64,000 bases of DNA from Mesorhizobium sp. (GTDB lineage Bacteria; Pseudomonadota; Alphaproteobacteria; Rhizobiales; Rhizobiaceae): the NCBI RefSeq assembly GCF_024509055.1, contig NZ_JANINM010000482.1, positions 1 through 64,000 on the forward strand, written 5' to 3'. The notes beneath the pieces are model-generated. The model was given only the letters and a program-made list of their open reading frames with translations, did not search any database and had not been told where the DNA came from. Below are positions 1 to 9,580 of this stretch, in pieces; the stretch's first letter is position 1; each line of letters begins with the position of its first letter. Position numbers and translations under genes: made by a program.

Positions 1-71
1 TCCAGGTCGCCGACTACGGCCTCGTCGGCGATCTCTTCGTCATCCTGCCGGAACTTGCTTCGCAAATCTGA
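1..71 (+). CDS. etfA: Electron transfer flavoprotein alpha subunit, C-terminal fragment (truncated by window start)
   Basis: Frame reads QVADYGLVGDLFVILPELASQI*, the typical EtfA C-terminus (ADYxLVGDLFxxxPEL). Confidence 0.7.
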   Translation, partial: QVADYGLVGDLFVILPELASQI

Positions 72-257
72 GCTAGCTTCCCGCGCGAGCTCGAGAGCGC
101 TGATCTGAACGAGAGATCCCGCGAGGTGGCAAAATGCGCGGGGACAGAGCTAGCGAGACATACGCTTGAACGTGATGCAGACAACAAGATCCGTCGCCGA
201 ATGGTTAGGTCTTCACAAGAAGCTGGCGGCTAAAACTTTCGGCGCTCCCTGGGCCTG

Positions 258-1307
258 ATGAACGCGCCTGCTCAAATCAACGCAGCGAGCTCGCGAGATA
301 CATCATATGCCGCGGTCGCCCGGCCGTTCGCCATTGCGGTTCTGGTGTTGCCTGGCTTTTCCAACCTCGCGCTTCACGCGTACCTGGAACCGTTTCGGAT
401 AGCCAATGCAGTTTCACGATCGCCACTGTTTCGTTGGCAGATCGTAGGAACCAAAAGGCTGCCCGTGGAGGGGGCGAACGGGCTTTCCGTAGCAGTCGAC
501 ATGTCAATAGACGATCTGGCGTTGGGTATTGACGACCGGGAAAGGATTCAAGTCGCCATCGTGGCGGGCGAACCAGTTGAGAGGCAGCTGACGCCTCAGC
601 TCGCCGGCTTTCTCAGGACCGTAGCCCGGCGCGGTGTGCCAATCTCGGCAGTGGGCACTGCAACCTGGCTGCTCGCTCGGGCCGGCCTCCTGGCAGACAC
701 GCGCTGCACGATCCATTGGTCGCGGCTCGCGGCCTTTTCCGAAGTGTTTCACAAGCCGCGCATCCGCGACGCGCTTTTCGTCAAGGACGGGCAATTCTCA
801 ACTTGCGCCGGCGAACTAGCAGCCTTCGATCTCGCGGTCGAATTCATCGGCTGTCATGCGGGTGACTTCATCGCACAGGAGGTCTGTAGGCACGCGACCG
901 TCGACGGGCAGCGCTCCGGTTCAAGCCGCCAGACAGGCCCATCCGGTGTGGCTTTTGCCCGAGTGAGCGAGAACCTTCTAATCGCTACGCAAATAATGGA
1001 AGACAATATTGAGTTTCCGCTTTCCATGGACCAAATCGCTCAACGCGTCGGAATTTCTCGAAGACAGCTTGAGAGACTGTTTGCTTCGCATATCGGACTT
1101 GCTCCGGCCCAGTATTATCTGAGGGTTCGGCTAGACCACGCAAGGCGATTGATCGAGGGTACTCGAATGCCCATTGTCGATGTCGCCATGGCGTGCGGGT
1201 TTATGTCTGCCTCGCATTTTGCGAAGTGCTTTCGACTGCTCAACGGTACTTCGCCGCAACAGTGTCGAGCGACCGTGCTCAATAGGATGGGGTCCGGTCT
1301 AGTCTAG
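258..1307 (+). CDS. GlxA/GbdR-type AraC-family transcriptional regulator
   Basis: 349 aa; DJ-1/PfpI-like N-terminus (FAIAVLVLPGFSNLALHAYLEPFRIAN) and C-terminal AraC HTH (RVGISRRQLERLFASHIGLAPAQYYLRVRLDHARRLI); downstream of etfA. Confidence 0.85.
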   Translation: MNAPAQINAASSRDTSYAAVARPFAIAVLVLPGFSNLALHAYLEPFRIANAVSRSPLFRWQIVGTKRLPVEGANGLSVAVDMSIDDLALGIDDRERIQVAIVAGEPVERQLTPQLAGFLRTVARRGVPISAVGTATWLLARAGLLADTRCTIHWSRLAAFSEVFHKPRIRDALFVKDGQFSTCAGELAAFDLAVEFIGCHAGDFIAQEVCRHATVDGQRSGSSRQTGPSGVAFARVSENLLIATQIMEDNIEFPLSMDQIAQRVGISRRQLERLFASHIGLAPAQYYLRVRLDHARRLIEGTRMPIVDVAMACGFMSASHFAKCFRLLNGTSPQQCRATVLNRMGSGLV

Positions 1308-1412
1308 CTGGAGAGGTTCTAGGCACAACGGTGCAGCAGTTCTATTGAATGTTGATTCGGACGCTCGTTAGCGATGAGTTGCGTATTGATCTTACAAACG
1401 ATCTGCACACCG

Positions 1413-1436
1413 ATCTAACCGAATTATCGGTTAGAT
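1413..1436. repeat. Perfect interrupted palindrome ATCTAACCGA-atta-TCGGTTAGAT
   Basis: 10-bp arms, 4-nt spacer; outer ACCGAT/ATCGGT arms extend it imperfectly. Confidence 0.8.
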
Positions 1437-1708
1437 GTGATCGGTGGAGTGAGTGGCAGGCTCAAGTTCAAATCCGGCCCCAGGGATCAGACACGCGGGC
1501 TACGCGTCGCTAGGGTCGTTGCAGAGCGCATACCAAAATCGCCCGGCCATTGTTCGTTTCGGTTTCAAGCATGGAAGTATGCAAAACAAAACCAGAGAAA
1601 CAGGCCCTTCTATCGGATCGGGTCAAGGGCTCTTTGGCGGTCTTTGTTCTTTTTTCGTTCCCGAGAAATGGGGCCTGAAGCCGGACTATCCGATGGTGGC
1701 GTCAACCT

Positions 1709-1987
1709 ATGCACCCAACGATCCGCTCTGGCGAAGTCGATCGGGCTCGGGCGAAAGCCTGGGGCAAAGCCGACAAAGAGCAATGGCAAGAAGCGTTCGG
1801 CGCGGTGATGGCGGATGCTTGCCCGTTTTGCACAAGCTCCGACGTAGGCCCGAATGTGACCGATGAGGGCCGCGTCGTGGTGCGGTGCGACGACTGCGGC
1901 GCATCCGGCCCGGTCTGCATCGACGAATTGGACGCCGTCAGAAGCTGGAATCGTCGTCCCGCCACACCCGATCAGGATTGGGACTAG
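1709..1987 (+). CDS. Lar-like zinc-ribbon protein (restriction-alleviation family)
   Basis: CPFC...RCDDCGASGP...AVRSWNRRP matches the Lar-type zinc finger pattern. Confidence 0.6.
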   Translation: MHPTIRSGEVDRARAKAWGKADKEQWQEAFGAVMADACPFCTSSDVGPNVTDEGRVVVRCDDCGASGPVCIDELDAVRSWNRRPATPDQDWD

Positions 1988-2140
1988 GGCGAGCCGTTGC
2001 ACGCAAGCATGATGAAGGCTCGAAACGTGAACCCTTTGCGCGGGCGATGTGTATCATTTTAATACAATCTTTGATTTGTAGACTCCTGGTGTCTCCGTCT
2101 CGGCTAAGGGCGGGAACAGCCGACGGACCGGGAGGAAACC

Positions 2141-2350
2141 ATGTCTGTCCAAAGAGAAGACTTTCGAACGAACAGAGCCGACTATTTGATCGCCGCGACG
2201 AAAGACCGATCGGCCGCTGATGTAGGCCGCGTCGACGTGCTGGAAAGACAAAAGAAAACACTCTGGCTAAGAGATCCGCGAGCCGCCAGGTTGGCTGCAA
2301 ATCCCTGTGAGAGCTTGCCGGCACCAAGAGCCCTACGGCGCGGCAATTAG
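2141..2350 (+). CDS. Small hypothetical protein (69 aa)
   Basis: ORF preceded by strong RBS gggaggaaaccATG. Confidence 0.35.
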   Translation: MSVQREDFRTNRADYLIAATKDRSAADVGRVDVLERQKKTLWLRDPRAARLAANPCESLPAPRALRRGN

Positions 2351-2417
2351 ACCCCGCCGGTTAGGCCCGGCTTTCGTTGGCCTACCCCGTCAGCGTGCCG
2401 GGCCGCTTTGGCCAAAT

Positions 2418-2735
2418 CTATTCGTCGCGCCAAATCACCCGCTTCTCCCACCGGATCTGAACAAGGCGCCGGTAGCGGATCGTGTGCGCCTGCTCGCCGG
2501 TCGGGTGGAATAGCTGCGCGCTCATCCACTCCCTGCTTTTGCACTGCTGACAGCGCACTTTGTCCCTGACGTCGTCGATCGTGACGTTGCCGACCACCTC
2601 CCGCAACTCGAGCGGCTTGTAATAGCGCGTGACGTTGCAGCGGGCGCAGCGGATGCCCGCTACCTGCCCCGCATCGTGGGCATGCGACAGGGTCCAGGCA
2701 GCACCTCGCGGCCACTTCTCGGGTTGTTCCGGCAT
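2418..2735 (-). CDS. Hypothetical zinc-ribbon protein (105 aa)
   Basis: CARC...CQQC Cys pairs; ATG start. Confidence 0.55.
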   Translation of the reverse strand: MPEQPEKWPRGAAWTLSHAHDAGQVAGIRCARCNVTRYYKPLELREVVGNVTIDDVRDKVRCQQCKSREWMSAQLFHPTGEQAHTIRYRRLVQIRWEKRVIWRDE

Positions 2736-2829
2736 TTGCTGAAATGAGGAACATATTCCTGACTCGTCAAGGGGCGCTTGACTCTTTTGTTCTCATTTTG
2801 TTCACTGCTGGCCAAACGGAGACATTTCC

Positions 2830-3117
2830 ATGAAACCGACCACAGTCGACGTAAATTCCCCGGACTATCTCGCGGTCCAGGAGACGGTGACGCGCGAACG
2901 TCATGAGATCACCCGCACAGCCGACAAGATGCTGGAACGCCTTCGCGGCCTTTCTCCTGTCAGCCAAAAGCAGGCGATCTGCCAGATGACCGCGATCTGG
3001 GTCATGGCCAACTACCCCAGGGACAAGGAAACGCAGCTTTCGCTCTCCGATGCGATCCGCGAGCAAACCGATATGTATCTGAAGGGTGATGGCAAGCTGC
3101 CTTCTAACCACCACTAA
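2830..3117 (+). CDS. Hypothetical protein (95 aa)
   Basis: Co-oriented with 3117-5262; ggagacatttccATG start context. Confidence 0.55.
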   Translation: MKPTTVDVNSPDYLAVQETVTRERHEITRTADKMLERLRGLSPVSQKQAICQMTAIWVMANYPRDKETQLSLSDAIREQTDMYLKGDGKLPSNHH

Positions 3118-3497
3118 TGGCAACGCGCAGCCGGAGCATACCGTCGCCGTCGACCATCGATCGCGAGTGGCCGCATCAGGTCGCACTGCCCGACGACATT
3201 TGCACGGCGCACAACTTCACGCTGATACGCCATTTTTGCGGCGCGCACGGGCTCGAGCATTGGACGCGCCAGGTGCAAGCGATCTGGCCGAGCGGAAAGT
3301 ATGAGGAGTGGCGATTGCACTGCTTTCGCGATGCTGCCGCTGCCGAAGCTTTCCGCGTCCATTTTGGCGGGATAGCCTTCAACCCGATCAAAAATCGCGA
3401 GGGCGGCCGGGCGCATGGCGTCTGGCGGCGCGAGGGCGACTATAAGCGGATTTTCGACCAAGGGCCGCTCAGCGTGCCCGAAGCCTTGAGGAGCTAG
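3117..3497 (+). CDS. Hypothetical protein (126 aa)
   Basis: Start overlaps the upstream stop (TAATG); tight operon spacing. Confidence 0.5.
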   Translation: MATRSRSIPSPSTIDREWPHQVALPDDICTAHNFTLIRHFCGAHGLEHWTRQVQAIWPSGKYEEWRLHCFRDAAAAEAFRVHFGGIAFNPIKNREGGRAHGVWRREGDYKRIFDQGPLSVPEALRS

Positions 3498-3499
3498 CG

Positions 3500-4204
3500 A
3501 TGTGCAACCTCTACAACCTCACCACCAGCCAAGAGGCTATCCGGCAGTGGACGAAGGCGATGCGCGACGTCCTCGGCAATCTCGAGCCGTCGATCGACGT
3601 CTACCCGAACATGCCCGGCGCAGTGGTCCGAAATGCGCCTGAAGGGCAGCGTGAGATCGCCAAGCTTCTTTGGGGAATGCCGACGCCAGCTGAGCGAGTG
3701 AAGGGGAAAGCCGATTACGGCACGACCAACATCCGCAACCCGCAATATGCCCACTGGCAGCAATATGTCGGCGTTGAAAATCGTTGCGTCGTCCCGGTCA
3801 CGAGCTTTGCCGAGCCATCGCCCACGCCGAACGATAAGGATGCTGAAACAGGTATCCAACGAAACTACTGGTTCGCCCTCAACCAAGATCGGCCCCTGTT
3901 CTTCTTCGCGGGCATGTGGACGCGCTGGCAAGGCGTACGGCGTGTGAAGGACGGGCCGGGAGATTTCGAGCTCTACGGCCTTTTGACCACCAAACCGAAT
4001 GCGCTGATCGCACCGATCCACGAGAAGGCGATGCCGGTGATCCTCACCACTCAGGATGAAATCGAGACCTGGCTGACCGCGCCGTGGTCGGAGGCAAAGA
4101 GGCTGCAGCGGCCGGCCCCGGACGACACTTTGGTGATCGTCGACAAGCCGGCGACGCAGATCAAGTTTCCGCAGCAGGCGCCGGTGCAGGGCTCGTTGTT
4201 CTGA
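3500..4204 (+). CDS. SRAP-domain protein (YedK/HMCES family, SOS response-associated peptidase)
   Basis: Starts MCNLYN with catalytic Cys2; RCVVPVTSFAEP and HEKAMPVIL motifs typical of SRAP. Confidence 0.88.
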   Translation: MCNLYNLTTSQEAIRQWTKAMRDVLGNLEPSIDVYPNMPGAVVRNAPEGQREIAKLLWGMPTPAERVKGKADYGTTNIRNPQYAHWQQYVGVENRCVVPVTSFAEPSPTPNDKDAETGIQRNYWFALNQDRPLFFFAGMWTRWQGVRRVKDGPGDFELYGLLTTKPNALIAPIHEKAMPVILTTQDEIETWLTAPWSEAKRLQRPAPDDTLVIVDKPATQIKFPQQAPVQGSLF

Positions 4205-4396
4205 TGGGCGACGAAGCGAACCGCGCCGAAGAAGCTGCGCCGTCGCGCGAACGGGGTCCGCTTGGCCATTCATGCGAGCACCTCGGTTGCGGCAGGGATG
4301 CCGGGTGGGGCTTTGCTAGGCCGAAACAGCCGTCGCACTGGTTTTGTTTTGAGCACCGCGGCGAAGGCGAGCAGTTTTTGTAGGAGCTAAGGGTCG

Positions 4397-4690
4397 ATGT
4401 CGCGCTATCAATTCGTGCATGAATTGGAAAGCACCGCCGATCACATCGCGGACGCCTCACGGGCTGATTTGCAGGTGATGTTGCGCCGGGCGGCGCTGAT
4501 GATCCGCAACGCTGGCGGGCTCAGCCTCGATCCTCGAACAGATGACGCCTTGAGCAGCCTGGCAGCTGAGATTGGCAAGGCCAAGCCCGATCTGGTGAAA
4601 ACGATCGTCGGCGAATGGCTTGTGGCAAATGCCTACTTGCCGGTGCCGTACGCATTGGACGAAGAGAGCGCGGTGGAAGGCAACTCATGA
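4397..4690 (+). CDS. Hypothetical protein (97 aa)
   Basis: ORF ends in ATGA overlap with next gene. Confidence 0.5.
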   Translation: MSRYQFVHELESTADHIADASRADLQVMLRRAALMIRNAGGLSLDPRTDDALSSLAAEIGKAKPDLVKTIVGEWLVANAYLPVPYALDEESAVEGNS

Positions 4691-5262
4691 TTGACGGGCC
4701 AAGGCAGAACGGGAATATCCTTGACCGCGCGCGGAAGGGCGAGAGGCTGCGCGTCACCGATGTCGAGGAGGTCATCAAGCAGCTTCGCGACCGTGAGAGG
4801 GAAACGAAGGGCAAGGGACCCGTCGCCCGCGCCTATGCTGACGACAACGCGCCCGTCGGCGCCGACGCGCTGCGCATCCTAGCCGATCGTGCCCGCGACG
4901 AACTCATTCCCCGGATCATCGGCCGCGCCCAAAAGGCCCTGGGCGTCCTTGAGGAGGCTGAGAACAAAATTGCCGACGGCAAACGCGCCACGGCGGAGAG
5001 CTTGAAAGTGTTGCGCCCGCATGCGCAATGGCTCACCGACGCGCTGGAGCAACTGACCCAGCGACGGGCCGCAGTGGAGGCAAGGATTGCCCATGAAACG
5101 TTCCTTGAGCGCCAACCGCTGGCGGACGGTCCATGGACGGATGCAGCCGTCTTCCTGCAAAGCATCTCATCTTCGGATGCTATCACCGCGGCGCTGAAAG
5201 GAGACACCACGCCATTCGTTGAACGCGGAACAAAGGCGCTCCGGAAGGCGCTATTCCGGTGA
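4687..5262 (+). CDS. Hypothetical helical protein (~191 aa)
   Basis: Start MIDGPRQNG inferred inside the 4615 ORF because of the ATGA overlap with the upstream gene. Confidence 0.5.
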   Translation: MIDGPRQNGNILDRARKGERLRVTDVEEVIKQLRDRERETKGKGPVARAYADDNAPVGADALRILADRARDELIPRIIGRAQKALGVLEEAENKIADGKRATAESLKVLRPHAQWLTDALEQLTQRRAAVEARIAHETFLERQPLADGPWTDAAVFLQSISSSDAITAALKGDTTPFVERGTKALRKALFR

Positions 5263-5398
5263 GCGCTCCAGGCCGCTCGCGTGCGCGCTTGTAGCCAAAG
5301 ACCGATGGCGGCCAGCGCGGCCGAGGAGACCGGCCTGTTGCGGAAATTCACAAAAGCGGCGTTGTTGCGGATGGGGAAGGGCCCTCCGCCCTAGAAGG

Positions 5399-6676
5399 TC
5401 ATCCCGGTGGTCCAACCCATTGGCCCTCTTCATTGTAGCTTGGGGATCTTTGAAAACCGAAGCCGTTCCACAGGGTGTTGAACGTCAGTCGCATTGCCTC
5501 GGCTATACTCGATGTGGGTCCGGTGAGCGTTGCGTCGGGGAGCTGGATCACATCGTCATAAAGGAGGCCCATTTGGTTGTATCCGCCCCCCTTCGAGTAG
5601 CTCCCGCTAAAAGGCGTTCTAATCCGGCAGCCCTTCGCGTTCGTTAGCGACAGGAATACGAAGAATGGATATCCGAGACCAATGTCCAAGAGAAAGCGGC
5701 GGTAATTCCCCACGGCGGAAATAACCACTGGTTCGAAGTTGCCGACAATGTATGGAAGGCGCTCGTCGAGGTTCAGGTAATCAACACCCTCTACCGCTCC
5801 GGAGCGGAAGGCTTGGCAATACGCTCGGGCGAGCTCGCCAGGTGGATTGCTGAAAGTGAACACGCCGTCGAGATTGATGCCATGGCTGTATGACGAACCT
5901 GCCCGACCCGGGGGAAGAGGCATCTCCGTTCCGTTGGCGGTCAGGGAAACAATGTCCAGGACCTCGCCCGTGGCGAACGTGGAGAGCGGGACTACGTGAG
6001 TTACGAGCCGCCCTCCTGCATCCAGTTGCAGCGGTGTTTCGCCCGACTGGATTTTAATCAGGCGGTCCGCCCGAAATGATCGAATTCGGTCAGCCGCCGC
6101 CTGGGATTGGACGAAGGCAGATCGAAGCTCGCTAACATCCAGGGGATATTTTCCCGCCGAGTTGCGGCCGTAGAATTTGTCGTTGCTGGTGACGCGGTGC
6201 GGCGCCAACCAGCTTCTTGGCACCCGGATAATGAGGACGAAGGCCCCCGCGCCAACTTCGATCTGCTGGAACTGGCAACGCGGAAGCCGCTGGTCTACGC
6301 CCGTGTCGAGCAGCTGCTCCAAGCGGAGCTTCTCGGCATCTGCGTTGGAGATTTGAACGCCGGGGACATCCGACGCTACCCCGTCCTTGGTTTCGATGCC
6401 GATGACGAGGTCACCGCCAGCGGTGTTTGCGAGCGACGTCACTGCGGCGAGAAACTTGATTTTCTCTTCTGAGGAGCCTGCTCGCATCTCCCGCTTGAAC
6501 TCCAGGGTCCGGGTCTCCGAAACTCGGCCCTTCAGTCCCTCCAAGTCTTGCTTGGTTACTTTACTCAGGTCGCTGAACGGTAGCATGAAATTCGACGGAT
6601 TGGCCTTTCGGGCTTCGACCATACAATGATGGAAATGAGCTAAGTAGGATCGCCAGGCTCGGAACCATCTCACCAA
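5399..6676 (-). CDS. AlbA_2/Schlafen-type putative ATP-binding protein
   Basis: RTLEFKREM...LAAVTSLANTAGGDLVIGIETKDG...RLEQLLDTGVDQRLPRCQFQQIEV...KFYGRNSAGKYPLDVSELRSAF is the AlbA_2 pattern; start may be at MLPFSD (~6589). Confidence 0.75.
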   Translation of the reverse strand: MVRWFRAWRSYLAHFHHCMVEARKANPSNFMLPFSDLSKVTKQDLEGLKGRVSETRTLEFKREMRAGSSEEKIKFLAAVTSLANTAGGDLVIGIETKDGVASDVPGVQISNADAEKLRLEQLLDTGVDQRLPRCQFQQIEVGAGAFVLIIRVPRSWLAPHRVTSNDKFYGRNSAGKYPLDVSELRSAFVQSQAAADRIRSFRADRLIKIQSGETPLQLDAGGRLVTHVVPLSTFATGEVLDIVSLTANGTEMPLPPGRAGSSYSHGINLDGVFTFSNPPGELARAYCQAFRSGAVEGVDYLNLDERLPYIVGNFEPVVISAVGNYRRFLLDIGLGYPFFVFLSLTNAKGCRIRTPFSGSYSKGGGYNQMGLLYDDVIQLPDATLTGPTSSIAEAMRLTFNTLWNGFGFQRSPSYNEEGQWVGPPG

Positions 6677-6777
6677 AGTGGCAGGAAACGAATTCTTGTA
6701 AGGGTAAATGACACTCGCACAATTGGCAGGTGAATCCTATATCTGTTGCGGGTTACTCGAAATCGGAATCGCCGCTG

Positions 6778-7653
6778 ATGACTGACGATCAATCCGAACC
6801 GCCAAAGAAGCCTTTGAAGCTCAGTGATCTTGCCAAGCTCCCCGAGGACATAGCGCCTCCTGGCGAGATTGGGATGGAGCCGCAATTGAATGCTACTCAC
6901 ATTCTGGCAAAGCAACTCCGAGAGCAGCAAGAAAAGATCGGGGGCTTGCTTCGCCCCTCCAAGGAAGCCGAAGCCTTCCAAAAGCACTTGGAATCTCTTT
7001 CGAAACCAAGCCCCGCTGTGAAATCCATACTGGATCAAGTTGAAAACCAGAGGCGGCTGCTCGACTCAATCACCAATTTCCATGTTGGAAAGGCGGCAGC
7101 AAACAGGCCGGGCTTTGGCATCGCTGATCGGTTCGTTCCGGTCCATAGGCTTCCAGATATCAAGCTGCCTAAGAATCCAGTTCTGGATACCAACGCCAAG
7201 CTAGCTAATATCGAACAGAAGTTCGAGGGCATGCTGGATGTCTTGTCAAATGCCGCGCGGATCGGAAACGAAATTCAAGCTCAAGCGGCAACGTTTATTG
7301 AAAAATTCGAGGTGGCCTCTGATCAGACTGACAAATCAGCCAAGAAAGCAATTCGTGTTGGCGTAATTGCCCTCGTTATTGCTACTCTGAGCCCGTTCGC
7401 GCCAATGGTGGTAGACTACTTTGCTCCTAACCGAACTGTTCCAACTATTGAAGCTCTCACGCGTGAAGTCGTTTCCGCGAGCCAGTCGGCCAGCGTCGAC
7501 AATCAGAAACTGATCGAGGCTTTGAAGGGCCGCGACGAGCAAATTGCTGAAAGACTCATGGATGAAGTTCGGCGGAAGCAGGACGAAACAAACGTTATTT
7601 TGAGCAAACTGCTGGAAGCGCTGAAAGAACGCGATTCCTCTACCAATCCATGA
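6778..7653 (+). CDS. Coiled-coil protein with one predicted transmembrane segment
   Basis: Long charged helices, hydrophobic IRVGVIALVIATLSPFAPMVV segment, then further charged helix; divergent from the AlbA gene; start MTDDQ chosen. Confidence 0.6.
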   Translation: MTDDQSEPPKKPLKLSDLAKLPEDIAPPGEIGMEPQLNATHILAKQLREQQEKIGGLLRPSKEAEAFQKHLESLSKPSPAVKSILDQVENQRRLLDSITNFHVGKAAANRPGFGIADRFVPVHRLPDIKLPKNPVLDTNAKLANIEQKFEGMLDVLSNAARIGNEIQAQAATFIEKFEVASDQTDKSAKKAIRVGVIALVIATLSPFAPMVVDYFAPNRTVPTIEALTREVVSASQSASVDNQKLIEALKGRDEQIAERLMDEVRRKQDETNVILSKLLEALKERDSSTNP

Positions 7654-7670
7654 CGATCGATCTGGCCGGG

Positions 7671-7689
7671 TGACCCTCTCGAAGGGTCA
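7671..7689. repeat. Hairpin TGACCCT-ctcga-AGGGTCA between accessory genes
   Basis: Perfect 7-bp inverted repeat just after the stop at 7653; no T-tract. Confidence 0.6.
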
Positions 7690-7734
7690 TCACCACACCC
7701 CCCGAGAGCGATAACTATTGGATGAGCTGAAACC

Positions 7735-9090
7735 ATGCGCGACGAGATGGGATTGCCCCTTCCCATAGAGCGATTGCCAAAGAAGGCGGTGTACGAGGCT
7801 GTACCCGAACTGTTGAAGCGCGGGCAATGGATATGCCTGAACATCGAGCCGTCCTGTGCCTGGCCGACCCGACCTCAGACCGTCGAGTTTGGTGGTTACA
7901 CACTTTGGATTATTCCGCTTACCCAGGAGGACCATCCCGGTGTCGCGATCAATCGTCCACCGGACATGTCCCAGGAAGATGCCGAAAGCTTGCTCTACAG
8001 GTTCTTGAGCGTCGTCGCCTGGCGGCACGGTGCTGGGATCGCCGTCCCCTATCGGACTGGCGGGGGTATGCCTTACATGATGGCCTTGGATAAAAAGTCT
8101 GGCTTTGCCATTCGGGAGCCGTTCGACTTCACCGAGCTGATCTGTCCAGAAGAAGAAGAGCCTCGTATAGCGCTGGCGCTAGTCCGGGAAGCGCGTAGCC
8201 TCAACCATCACGGATACGCCTTTTTATCTTACTGGCGCGTTCTCGAATTGGCCTTTCCCAAGGCCGCTGATCGCGTCTCTTGGATGAACGCGACTCTGCC
8301 CACACTCAAGGGAACAGGTGTGCAGGAGGCAAAAGACAGCATCGCCGCGGAAGGTGCTGAGGATACCTGCGCTCATCTCTTTGCCTCAGGCCGCTGCGCG
8401 ATCGCGCATGCCACCGGCAAGCCAGTTATCAACCCAGACGATCCGCGCGATGCGTCGCGGTTGTATCGCGAACTGCCACTGGTACGCGAAATGGCGATCC
8501 GCGCTGTGGAGGAGCGGTTTGGCATAGCGACACCCATGACTGAGTATCAGCAGCATCTTTATGAGCTGCGCGGTTGGAAAAAGGTTCTAGGCGAACCGTT
8601 GTTAGCTGCCGTCACCACAGGGACGGAACCCAAGGCCGACCAGGTTGTCGATCTACCACCGATTCATGTCCGATTGCGAACGAGCCCGCCTTATGGTCCC
8701 TTCGAAGGTATGGTGCCGAAGGGCATCGAACAGCAAGGCCGGGAGCTGTTGATGGTCTACGGTACGGAAGACGGGTTGGTGGAGATCCGCTTCCGGCTGG
8801 CGCCTGCGGAAGAGCGGCTCAAATTCGATATCTTTGACGGGATTTACGGCAGGGACGACGGATCGGTTGCGGCCGCCGAATACAAGCAGGAGACCCAACG
8901 GTTCTTTCGCGATTACATGCTCAATGGAGAGCTGCAGATGTGGAACGCTGACTCCGGTGCGCTCTTGTCGCGGCTCGATGCATACGTGCCCCTTAACATG
9001 ATGGTCGATTTGGAAGCCTGCAACGCAAACATTGCCGCTGCGCGGGAAGAAGTTGAACGCCGTCGCGCCGAATCGGTGTGTCCCGGGTAG
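7735..9090 (+). CDS. MauJ-like protein with RxxxxH (HEPN-like) motif
   Basis: 451 aa; ...SLNHHGYAFLSYWRVLELAF...FASGRCAIAHATGKPVINPDDPRD...; MauJ naming from memory. Confidence 0.5.
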   Translation: MRDEMGLPLPIERLPKKAVYEAVPELLKRGQWICLNIEPSCAWPTRPQTVEFGGYTLWIIPLTQEDHPGVAINRPPDMSQEDAESLLYRFLSVVAWRHGAGIAVPYRTGGGMPYMMALDKKSGFAIREPFDFTELICPEEEEPRIALALVREARSLNHHGYAFLSYWRVLELAFPKAADRVSWMNATLPTLKGTGVQEAKDSIAAEGAEDTCAHLFASGRCAIAHATGKPVINPDDPRDASRLYRELPLVREMAIRAVEERFGIATPMTEYQQHLYELRGWKKVLGEPLLAAVTTGTEPKADQVVDLPPIHVRLRTSPPYGPFEGMVPKGIEQQGRELLMVYGTEDGLVEIRFRLAPAEERLKFDIFDGIYGRDDGSVAAAEYKQETQRFFRDYMLNGELQMWNADSGALLSRLDAYVPLNMMVDLEACNANIAAAREEVERRRAESVCPG

Positions 9091-9232
9091 ATCAAGAGGA
9101 CGCCAGCGCGTTGTATTCGCGAACATCGGGCCAGCCGCCACCGGTCACGCCCATACAGACCTTCCTCGCCCTTTCTGCCCGAAGTCCTGGATCTCGCCTC
9201 TCTGTCGTATACGGAAGCGTCGGGCGGACCGT

Positions 9233-9541
9233 TCAGCCGGCCACCGAGCAAGAATACCTGCACCGAGGGTATTCGGAGCAGCCGAGGAATTCCCCGAACC
9301 TGCCGCTTTTCCTCATAAGGTAGCCGCGACAGCTTTCTGCCGGGCATAGGGGCTTTGGCGCCTTATTGCGATACTTCTGTTTCTTGAATTCCCAAGGATG
9401 GATGTTGTCCTTGAATGCCCATGTGCCCCGCTTTGCGCGCCTGGCTTCCTCCAGGGCATCCAAATATCGCTGGCCGGGCCCGTACCGTTCCAGAACCCAA
9501 GCCCAGCCTATAACGCCCCTGGTCTTCCTTGCGGAAGCCAC
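9233..9541 (-). pseudogene. Truncated staphylococcal-nuclease-like C-terminus plus topoisomerase-type C4 zinc finger
   Basis: YGPGQRYLDALEEARRAKRGTWAFKDNIHPWEFKKQ resembles the SNase C-terminus; C-terminal CPAESCRGYLMRKSGRFGEFLGCSEYPRC; N-terminal catalytic half absent, only ~40 bp to the preceding ORF. Confidence 0.55.
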
Positions 9542-9580
9542 AAATTCAGACGACTGCCAGGTAGTTTCGGTGCCTGGAAT

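Noticed and set aside
1440-1490. tRNA T-arm-like string (gttcaaatccggcccc) as a left attachment site
   Set aside because: Flanks do not pair as a T-stem, and it lies in the opposite orientation to the tRNA-Arg 3' exon, so it cannot be a simple att duplication
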